Origin: Halieaceae bacterium | GTDB taxonomy: Bacteria > Pseudomonadota > Gammaproteobacteria > Pseudomonadales > Halieaceae | Direction: 5' to 3' | Assembly: GCA_009886815.1 (NCBI GenBank) | Contig: QXYP01000349.1 | Span: 1-5,469, forward strand | Length of the DNA stretch: 5,469 bases | In this document: piece by piece, positions 1 through 5,469 of the stretch | Layout of the letters: every line of letters begins with the position of its first letter | Numbering within the stretch: position 1 is the stretch's first letter | Program-made: the position numbers and the translations under genes | The notes under the pieces: generated by a model | Seen by the model: only the letters and a program-made list of their open reading frames with translations | The model's database searches: none | Told to the model about the DNA's origin: nothing

Positions 1-2756
1 TGATGTATATCGCTGTTTCGGGCGATACCGACGAACGATCATTGAAAAACCTCTCCGAGTCCTTGCGCGAAGAAATGCTGGAAATTCCATCAGTGAGCCT
101 GGTCGACACAATGTACGTACGTCCCGACGAAATCTCGGTGGAAATTCCTGAGCACACACTACGACTTTATGGCTTAACACTGGGCCAAGTCGCTGAGGCC
201 ATACGCCGCAGCAGTGTTGATATACCGGGCGGTTCGATAAAGAGTGACTCAGGAGAGATCCGCTTAAGAGGCACTGCACAGCGTTATTCAGGGCTCGAGC
301 TAGAAGATATACCCGTCATTACTCACTCAAACGGTACGCGAATACTCTTGAGAGACATTGCCGAGATTCGTGACGGCTTTGAGCAGCAGGACCTCGCTGC
401 CAAACTTGACGGGCGCCCCACACAAATGCTCAAAGTGTGGCGCCTTGGGAAAGACAACACGCTGGCAATGGCCCGAGATCTCGCAGAATTTCTAGAGGTA
501 AAGCAACGAAGCCTCCCTCCAGGAATTGAATTACGCATATGGAGTAACGAAGCCGATGAGTTGGTCGCCAGACTATCGACACTCATCAGTAACGCAACCG
601 GCGGCTTGTTGCTGGTAATTCTATGTCTGGCACTTTTTTTGCGTTTGCGGCTTGCGCTGTGGGTAACCGCCGGCATCCCCGTTTCGATCCTGGGAGCGAT
701 CGCCTTTTTCCCCTCTGCTGACCTAGGCATCAGCACCCTGTCTCTGATGGGTTTTTTATTGTCTCTGGGCATTTTAGTCGACGACGCCATTGTGGTGGGA
801 GAACGCATACATACCCATGAAGGCTTTACCTCTGACAGCCAGGAAGCGGCTGTCAATGGCACGACGGAAGTGGCAATCCCGGTATTCTTTGGCGTGCTAA
901 CAACCATGGCGGCGTTCATACCGATAGTGACTGTCGACAGCGTCTTAGGCAGTTTTTTCGGGGCCATTGGCTGGACCGTGATTTTGTGCCTGATATTTAG
1001 CCTGATCGAATCACAGTTAGTGCTGCCGGCACACTTAGCCCACCGCAGTAAAAAGCGAGGACAAACTGCTGTGGGAAAACGCTGGGAGAACTTTCAAGGA
1101 AAAGTATCGGACCGTCTGGAAAGTTTTGCCCAGCAACGCTATCAGCGAGCACTTCGTTTTGTCTTGCAGCACCGTTATGCCACTGTGGGTTTTGCTGTAG
1201 CCGCGCTCATCATTATCGTCGGCTTACTCGCCAGTGGCCGAATCATCTTTCAGTTTTTCCCAACGGTGTCAGGGAACATAATTTATGCCAGCATTGAGCT
1301 ACCCGAAGGGTATCCCATCGAACGAACAGAGCTCGCTTTGGAGGTCATTCAAACCTCTGCAGATCAACTCGTAGCGGAACTCGATCAAGATCTGCCCGAG
1401 GGAACCTCCGCAGTTATCAGTCAATTTAAAACTCTGGGCCTGCCCATTAACAAGAGCACGATTTCTGAAAGTGATGAGTCTGGCAGTCATGTTGCAGAGA
1501 TGTCGATCACATTGCGCCCGCATGATGAACGCGGTGGTATGACGCCCAAAGAGGCGGCAAAACGTTGGCGAGAACTGACCTCAGATATTCCTGATGTTAT
1601 TGAAAAAAGCTTTACGGCTTCGGCTGTTTCGCTGGGAGAGGACATTAACATTCAGATTCGCGGCAAAGATCTCAATGTGATGAGTGGCGCTGCCTCAGCT
1701 TTGACTGAAGCACTCTCAAGTTTCGATGCGATTTACGATATTACTGATACTTATCGCTCGGGAAAGCAGGAGTTGGTGCTGCGTGTGCGACCAGAGGCGG
1801 AATCACTGGGCCTCACACAAGCTGAGCTAGGCACCCAGGTAAGGCATGCGTTTTACGGCGCAGAAGCCCAGCGAGTGCAGCGTGGGCGAGACGATATGAG
1901 GATTATGGTTCGATACCCCAAATCAGATAGACGCTCACTCGATGACTACAGCCAGATGCACATACGTTTGCCCAATGGCGCAGAAATGCCTATCGAAAGT
2001 GTCGCAACCACCCAGCTCAGTGCAGGCAATGCGCCCATTCGTCGCGTGGACGGCCAGCGCACGATTAATGTCACTGCCTATGCTGACCGCTCACGAATTG
2101 CGCCAGAGGCCATACTGCGGTTGATTGAGAGCGAGCATATCCCTCGTCTTGAAGCCGAATATCCAGGCACAACGTTCTCACTAGCCGGTGAGGCAGAAGA
2201 GCGAGCCAGCGCCCTAAACGGCCTAGCTCGCAACAGCGTTCTGGCATTGATCATCATTTATACGCTGCTCGCTGTACCGCTCAAATCCTACCTACAACCT
2301 CTCATCGTTATGGCTAGCATCCCTTTCGGCTTTATTGGCGCGATTCTAGGGCACTTCATACTGGGGTATGACCTGGTCTTCTTCTCAATACTGGGCTTTG
2401 TTGCGCTCTCAGGTGTGGTGATCAACGCCAGTCTGGTGCTTGTAGATTTCATTAATAAACGCCGTTTGCAACTGGAACTCAGTGTTGCAGAGGCCATTAC
2501 CTTGGCCGGGGTTTCGCGATTCAGACCTATTTTCCTTACCTCAATCACGACCTTCATGGGACTTCTACCGCTGATGCTTAACTCTGACTACGCAACAGCA
2601 CCGTTCGTGCCGCTAGCGGTATCTTTAGGATTTGGCGTGATTTTCGCCACAGCGGTGACGCTGTTACTGATACCCGCGCTCTACTTGATTTTGCATGACC
2701 TGAGCAGCGCCATTGGGAGTTCAACTGAAGAGGATCGCAGTTCCTACTCGGGGTAA
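1..2756 (+). CDS. RND-family efflux transporter permease subunit (AcrB/HAE-like), 5' partial
   Basis: This is the inner-membrane proton-driven pump of a tripartite RND efflux system. It normally works with a periplasmic adaptor and an outer-membrane channel, neither of which is in view. The first full codon is at 3, and 917 residues are visible against about 1030-1060 for the family. The ATG at 3 lies inside the first periplasmic domain and is not the real start. Membrane segments appear near residues 195-213 (TM2), 217-239 (TM3), 245-268 (TM4), then TM5 and TM6 to about 345. TM7 is about 393-415, followed by the second periplasmic domain at about 420-735, then TM8-TM12 at about 743-893. TM4 carries LGILVDDAIVVGE, whose D260 and D261 match the AcrB proton-relay pair D407/D408. 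In TM10 the segment GVVINASLVLVDF has N808 where AcrB has K940. The second periplasmic domain has family-like RGRDDMRIMVRYP. The C-terminal tail is short and polar. The protein is a confident RND member; its substrate cannot be read from sequence. Confidence 0.95.
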   Translation, partial: MYIAVSGDTDERSLKNLSESLREEMLEIPSVSLVDTMYVRPDEISVEIPEHTLRLYGLTLGQVAEAIRRSSVDIPGGSIKSDSGEIRLRGTAQRYSGLELEDIPVITHSNGTRILLRDIAEIRDGFEQQDLAAKLDGRPTQMLKVWRLGKDNTLAMARDLAEFLEVKQRSLPPGIELRIWSNEADELVARLSTLISNATGGLLLVILCLALFLRLRLALWVTAGIPVSILGAIAFFPSADLGISTLSLMGFLLSLGILVDDAIVVGERIHTHEGFTSDSQEAAVNGTTEVAIPVFFGVLTTMAAFIPIVTVDSVLGSFFGAIGWTVILCLIFSLIESQLVLPAHLAHRSKKRGQTAVGKRWENFQGKVSDRLESFAQQRYQRALRFVLQHRYATVGFAVAALIIIVGLLASGRIIFQFFPTVSGNIIYASIELPEGYPIERTELALEVIQTSADQLVAELDQDLPEGTSAVISQFKTLGLPINKSTISESDESGSHVAEMSITLRPHDERGGMTPKEAAKRWRELTSDIPDVIEKSFTASAVSLGEDINIQIRGKDLNVMSGAASALTEALSSFDAIYDITDTYRSGKQELVLRVRPEAESLGLTQAELGTQVRHAFYGAEAQRVQRGRDDMRIMVRYPKSDRRSLDDYSQMHIRLPNGAEMPIESVATTQLSAGNAPIRRVDGQRTINVTAYADRSRIAPEAILRLIESEHIPRLEAEYPGTTFSLAGEAEERASALNGLARNSVLALIIIYTLLAVPLKSYLQPLIVMASIPFGFIGAILGHFILGYDLVFFSILGFVALSGVVINASLVLVDFINKRRLQLELSVAEAITLAGVSRFRPIFLTSITTFMGLLPLMLNSDYATAPFVPLAVSLGFGVIFATAVTLLLIPALYLILHDLSSAIGSSTEEDRSSYSG

Positions 2757-2838
2757 CGCGGTGGGCTGCAGAAAACCCTTACCCCTAAGATTAAGTCACC
2801 GCCTTCGGCGTCATCTGCTCCACGTCACTTCAGTTCAA

Positions 2839-2871
2839 CTCTCAAATATGTCATCTTTTCAACATTGAGAG
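2839..2871. repeat. 7-bp inverted repeat CTCTCAA / TTGAGAG
   Basis: CTCTCAA at 2839-2845 and TTGAGAG at 2865-2871 are perfect reverse complements separated by 19 bases. A direct repeat TTCAAC overlaps or abuts the arms at 2834-2839 and 2858-2863. This could be an operator or a weak RNA stem, but a 7-bp match at this spacing is expected fairly often by chance. Confidence 0.25.
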
Positions 2872-2924
2872 GTATTGGCGAACGAGACATGGCGTGCATT
2901 GAAATCAACAGACAAGTCAGCGCA

Positions 2925-2956
2925 GCAGGTCTGCAACCGAAAATAATGTTGCCTGC
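2925..2956 (+). promoter_or_regulatory. Imperfect hairpin upstream of the ATP-grasp ribosome binding site
   Basis: GCAAC at 2933-2937 pairs with GTTGC at 2948-2952 around a 10-base A-rich loop. The stem can extend across a 4-base bulge (2929-2932) by GCAG at 2925-2928 with CTGC at 2953-2956. It ends about 16 bases before the ribosome binding site. It could influence translation of the ATP-grasp gene, but the stem is short and the role is inference. Confidence 0.25.
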
Positions 2957-2971
2957 AGCCCAACTTAGGCC

Positions 2972-2980
2972 AAGGGGAAG
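2972..2980 (+). promoter_or_regulatory. Ribosome binding site for the TTG-started ATP-grasp gene
   Basis: The purine-rich run AAGGGGAAG sits just before the TTG at 2984, with 6 bases between the AAGGGG core and the start codon. It decides the start: an in-frame TAG lies at 2966-2968, only five codons upstream, and no ATG or GTG lies between that stop and the TTG. Confidence 0.75.
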
Positions 2981-2983
2981 ATT

Positions 2984-4162
2984 TTGCCCACAGCACTGTT
3001 AACTCTGGGGAGACTTCCAAAAGCGTTGGCTATTGCACGAGCGCTTCGCACACAGGGTTATCGCGTCATTATCGCTGAACCTTTTGCCTGGCATGTCAGT
3101 CGCGTATCTAGGGATGTCGATCAATCCTTTCGACTACCGGCCCCCAATAAAAACCCCGGGGCCTATCAGGAGGCGCTACTCAGCCTGATCAGAAAGGAGC
3201 GGGTAGATCTGGTCGTGCCTATATCAGAGGAGTCACACTATGTTCTGGCCATACGCCCATACTTACCACCTCAGGTAACACTATTTGGTCCTGAGATAAC
3301 GCTATATCGAACCCTCGCAGATAAAGCCGAATTTATCGATGCCGCGACCCAAAAATCGCTAACAGTTCCACGCTCAGCACTTGCGAATTCTCCTTTGGCG
3401 GCCAACATAGCTGAAACCTTTGACTATGTGACTAAGCCGATCAATGGCTGCTCCGGCATTGACGTAGAATTTCATCGTGCCGGAGACGCGCTGACCCACC
3501 AAAGCCCAGGATTGCTCGTTCAGCAAGCGATTCAGGGCGATGTGATTAGTAGTCTATCCATGATCAAGGCCGGAGAACTTCAAGCCACAACAGTTTACAA
3601 AGGCTCAGTGTTTGCCGGTACTGTCGCGATCTGCTTTGAGCGCCTCGAAGACAACTTAGTCGATAAAGTCAACGAATGGATACAGCGCTTTGTCGCAGAC
3701 TTTAATTACAGCGGCTTCGTCGCCTTTGATTTTATTGTCGATGCCTCGGGCATTCCGCACGCTATTGAATGCAACCCGCGGCTAACCAGTGGCGTGCATT
3801 TTTTTACCGCGGACAGCCTAGGCGCTGCACTGATTACTAATGACAAGGCAGCGCTTGTCACCCATAAAAACGCGGCCTGGCAGTGGCGCTACAGCACCCT
3901 GACCGAGGCGTATTCAGCACTTTTCGCGGGTGATTTAAAAGAATTCTGGCGTCGATTAAAATTATGCTGGGCCGTTTCTGACGTGGTCTGGTCCTGGCGT
4001 GACCCCCTGCCCTTTTTATTAATGACCCCGCTTTCGTGGCCCATTTTGAAACCGGCGCTTCTTGAGGGAATATCTTTGGGAGAGGCTTGCCAGCGCGATA
4101 TTGCGCCGCTGTGGTCTGCGACGACTACTCAAGACCCCTCAGGCGCCGACAATGAAGTTTAA
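2984..4162 (+). CDS. ATP-grasp domain protein, probable carboxylate ligase of unknown substrate
   Basis: This 392-residue protein has the carbamoyl-phosphate-synthase-like ATP-grasp layout. ATP-grasp enzymes activate a carboxylate as an acyl phosphate and join it to a nucleophile. Residues 1-110 form a Rossmann-like pre-ATP-grasp domain, with LGRLPKALAIARAL followed by GYRVIIAEP. K114 (LADKAEF) and K151 (VTKPINGCSG) fit the two nucleotide-binding lysines. LLVQQAIQGD at 177-186 fits the hinge strand. D249, E262 and N264 (FDF and IECNPR) fit the metal ligands, with R266 after them, so the active site looks intact. Residues about 295-392 form an extra Trp- and Leu-rich C-terminal region including WSWRDPLPFLLM, which I recall in related uncharacterised ATP-grasp proteins. 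There is no signal peptide, so it should be cytosolic. It starts at TTG and its 3' end overlaps the convergent P450 gene by 38 bases. The fold call is firm; substrate and product are unknown. Confidence 0.85.
   Translation: MPTALLTLGRLPKALAIARALRTQGYRVIIAEPFAWHVSRVSRDVDQSFRLPAPNKNPGAYQEALLSLIRKERVDLVVPISEESHYVLAIRPYLPPQVTLFGPEITLYRTLADKAEFIDAATQKSLTVPRSALANSPLAANIAETFDYVTKPINGCSGIDVEFHRAGDALTHQSPGLLVQQAIQGDVISSLSMIKAGELQATTVYKGSVFAGTVAICFERLEDNLVDKVNEWIQRFVADFNYSGFVAFDFIVDASGIPHAIECNPRLTSGVHFFTADSLGAALITNDKAALVTHKNAAWQWRYSTLTEAYSALFAGDLKEFWRRLKLCWAVSDVVWSWRDPLPFLLMTPLSWPILKPALLEGISLGEACQRDIAPLWSATTTQDPSGADNEV
4125..4162. other. 38-bp convergent (tail-to-tail) gene overlap
   Basis: The TAA of the ATP-grasp gene is at 4160-4162 (+). 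The TAG of the P450 gene reads on the minus strand at 4125-4127. Each gene therefore ends inside the other, so both terminal peptides come from the same 38 bases: about 11 residues of each. No bidirectional terminator is visible here or within about 100 bases on either side, so the two transcripts probably run into each other and share complementary 3' ends. Confidence 0.8.
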
Positions 4163-5469
4163 TTTGCTGAGCTGGCCGTGTCGTCAATCGCGCAGCGGGC
4201 CGTGCAGGCTGACTGTCGGCACGACTAAAATCGAAGCGACGTACCAGTTCCGCAATAATCAAAACCGCCTCAGCCTGAGCAAAGCCCGCACCAATACACG
4301 TGTGTGGACCAACCCCAAAGGGAATATACGCGCCGTCTTGTATAGAACTTCCGCCCTCGATGAGAAAGCGATCGGGTATGAAGGCGTTGGGGTCCTGCCA
4401 ATAACTCTGGTGCCTGTGAATGGTCCATGGCGAGACCATCACCAGCGCCCCGCGCTTCAGTTTCCTCGAGCCAATTTGACAATCCTCAAGTGCAACACGG
4501 GGGATAAAGGTTATCGGCGGATAGAGCCGGAGGGTCTCCCTGAACACGGCCCGAACCAGCGGCAGTTGTTTCACGTGATTAAAATGAATGGGACCCGACC
4601 CGACCACTTGTTCAAGCTCGTTACGCAGTCGCAGGACCAAGGCTGGCTGTTCAGCCAACAGGTAAAAAACCCAGGTCAAGGCGCTGGCGGAGGTCTCATG
4701 TCCCGCCAGAAAAAACACGCCCAACTGATCGATCAGCTCCTCTCGCGTGAACGCTTTCCCCGTATCCGTATCTTTGGCTGCAATCACATCACTTGCAATA
4801 TCATTGAAGGCGCTGGGATTTTCCAAATGCGGATCCAGCAAATCACCCAAGTGTCCTCGGATACGCTGGCAAGCGGCCAATACCCCCGGGGGCTGTGGCA
4901 TCTTTGCCCAGGCTTTTTGGAAAATAAGACGAAAGATATCGACCTGCGCTACCGACTGCTCGAATTCTGTAAAGTCTTCAAAAACATCGCTGGAGACGCC
5001 CGCGGCCAACGGCGTCGAGAATATCGTTCGGCAAATGACATCTGCCGTCAAATGGCTCATGGCCATATCGAGGGAAAAACTGTCCCCACTTTTGGCATGA
5101 CCGTCCAAGACATCCAAATGATCGAGAACAGCAGACTGCATGGCATCAAAGGCGTGGCTTACCCGCAGCTGAGAAAATGCGGGGTCTATCATGCCCCGCT
5201 GACGCTTCCAACGTGCACCATCAGTCACAAAAATCGACTGACCAATCAGCGGCTCAAGGGCATTAACCATCAAATCACTTTTCGGGAACCGGCTGCCGTC
5301 ATCCCGCAAAATCTCTCGCACCAATTCCGGCTGGTTAAACAGCACTGTCGAGCGCCGGGAGTAACCCAAGTCACCAAAATCAAATCTATAGGCTGCACCG
5401 GGCAGCAATTCGAGCAAATTGCCATCGCCATGCCACAAAACCCTGGCGAGCGCCGGCAGCGCAGGAAGC
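4125..5469 (-). CDS. Cytochrome P450, N-terminal end off window
   Basis: This is a haem-thiolate monooxygenase that would insert oxygen into an organic substrate, using electrons from redox partners not seen here. Counting from a TTG at 5438, the hallmarks fall in order. They are the C-helix W77xxxR81, the I-helix AGHET at 245-249 (acid-alcohol pair E248/T249), and the K-helix E301xxR304 (ETLRLYPP). Next come FIPDRF at 353-358 in place of the usual PERF, and haem-binding FGVGPHTCIG with F374, H379 and axial Cys381. All key residues are present, so it looks functional. The frame stays open upstream of 5438 to the window edge (LPALPALARV...). That TTG is therefore probably internal and the true start lies just outside. 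At least 446 residues are seen, near a normal P450 length. No membrane anchor is visible in the portion present, which fits a soluble bacterial enzyme. CYP family and substrate cannot be assigned. Confidence 0.93.
   Translation of the reverse strand, partial: LPALPALARVLWHGDGNLLELLPGAAYRFDFGDLGYSRRSTVLFNQPELVREILRDDGSRFPKSDLMVNALEPLIGQSIFVTDGARWKRQRGMIDPAFSQLRVSHAFDAMQSAVLDHLDVLDGHAKSGDSFSLDMAMSHLTADVICRTIFSTPLAAGVSSDVFEDFTEFEQSVAQVDIFRLIFQKAWAKMPQPPGVLAACQRIRGHLGDLLDPHLENPSAFNDIASDVIAAKDTDTGKAFTREELIDQLGVFFLAGHETSASALTWVFYLLAEQPALVLRLRNELEQVVGSGPIHFNHVKQLPLVRAVFRETLRLYPPITFIPRVALEDCQIGSRKLKRGALVMVSPWTIHRHQSYWQDPNAFIPDRFLIEGGSSIQDGAYIPFGVGPHTCIGAGFAQAEAVLIIAELVRRFDFSRADSQPARPAARLTTRPAQQIKLHCRRLRGLE

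Larger units (their letters stand above)
2762..2962. repeat. 10-bp inverted repeat flanking the intergenic region
   Basis: TGGGCTGCAG at 2762-2771 is the exact reverse complement of CTGCAGCCCA at 2953-2962. The arms enclose 181 bases. Each arm contains the self-palindrome CTGCAG. A rough chance expectation for a 10-bp inverted match in a region this size is a few percent, so it is notable but not proof of function. No matching target-site duplication is seen outside the arms, so a miniature transposon is not supported. Confidence 0.35.
2757..2983. other. Intergenic region between RND permease and ATP-grasp genes
   Basis: This 227-base gap separates two same-strand genes. I see no stem followed by a T-run after the pump stop codon. 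The nearest candidates are a 4-bp stem with a 3-base loop at 2801-2811 (CGCC-TTC-GGCG) and a CTTA-CCCC-TAAG palindrome near 2778-2789, both weak and neither followed by Ts. No good -35/-10 pair is evident. The gap does contain a 10-bp inverted repeat near its two ends, a CTCTCAA/TTGAGAG inverted repeat, and an imperfect hairpin just before the ribosome binding site, each listed separately. The size suggests that the ATP-grasp gene has its own promoter or a long leader rather than being tightly coupled to the pump gene. Confidence 0.6.

Noticed and set aside
633..641. T-run forming a T TTT TTG slippery heptamer in frame within TM2 of the pump
   Set aside because: It fits the pattern of a -1 frameshift site, but the shifted frame ends within about 30 codons, no downstream stimulatory structure was evident, and such runs are common in codons for Leu and Phe in membrane helices.
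323..967. 214-residue open frame on the minus strand
   Set aside because: It lies fully opposite the RND permease coding frame, its protein is rich in Ser, Arg and Lys with no recognisable domain, and the plus-strand protein there has clear family motifs.
1299..2557. Further open frames inside the RND gene: 1299-1523 (-), 1942-2124 (+) and 2288-2557 (-)
   Set aside because: All are short, overlap conserved RND coding sequence in another frame and show no family resemblance.
2801..2811. CGCC-TTC-GGCG as a terminator for the pump gene
   Set aside because: The stem is only 4 bp and no T-run follows it, so it does not meet the usual form of an intrinsic terminator.
2889..3002. 37-codon ATG open frame overlapping the ATP-grasp start, and a 23-codon TTG frame at 2875-2946
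   Set aside because: The first has no ribosome binding site at a usable distance. The second has GAGAGG only 2 bases from its start. Neither peptide has recognisable features, though a leader peptide cannot be fully excluded.
4174..4204. Direct repeat GGCCGTG near the P450 3' end
   Set aside because: It is explained by repeated Ala-Arg-Pro codons in the P450 C-terminal tail and has no further structure.
4270..4482. 70-residue open frame on the minus strand inside the P450 gene
   Set aside because: It is an alternate frame across the haem-binding region, where the P450 frame is clearly the real one.
4747..5100. 117-residue open frame on the plus strand
   Set aside because: It is opposite the P450 gene in a region whose minus-strand frame encodes recognisable P450 sequence. 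No ribosome binding site or domain supports it.

Overview
The window looks like a stretch of bacterial chromosome. Base composition is moderate (roughly 50% GC by eye) and genes are tightly packed. Protein style suggests a Gram-negative proteobacterium, most likely a marine-type gammaproteobacterium. The RND pump implies an outer membrane; the finer placement is an impression from sequence style, not a database result.

Layout. Positions 1-2756 (+) hold the 3' part of an RND-family efflux permease. It enters already inside the first periplasmic domain, so roughly 145-150 N-terminal residues lie off the window. Positions 2757-2983 are a 227-base intergenic stretch with several modest inverted repeats, no convincing terminator and no convincing promoter. 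Positions 2984-4162 (+) encode a complete 392-residue ATP-grasp protein that starts at TTG. This start is fixed by an in-frame stop just upstream and a good ribosome binding site. Positions 4125-5469 (-) encode a nearly complete cytochrome P450 running toward the ATP-grasp gene. Its frame is still open at the right edge. The ATP-grasp and P450 genes overlap tail to tail by 38 bases.

How the genes may work together. An ATP-grasp ligase (carboxylate to amine, thiol or similar coupling), a P450 oxidase and an RND exporter are the classes of parts seen in small-molecule biosynthesis and export loci. The sequence shows only that they are neighbours. The pump and ligase are on one strand with a 227-base gap, and the P450 is on the other strand, so these are at least two transcription units. 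A shared pathway is a hypothesis. No RNA genes, CRISPR arrays, insertion sequences or attachment sites were seen.
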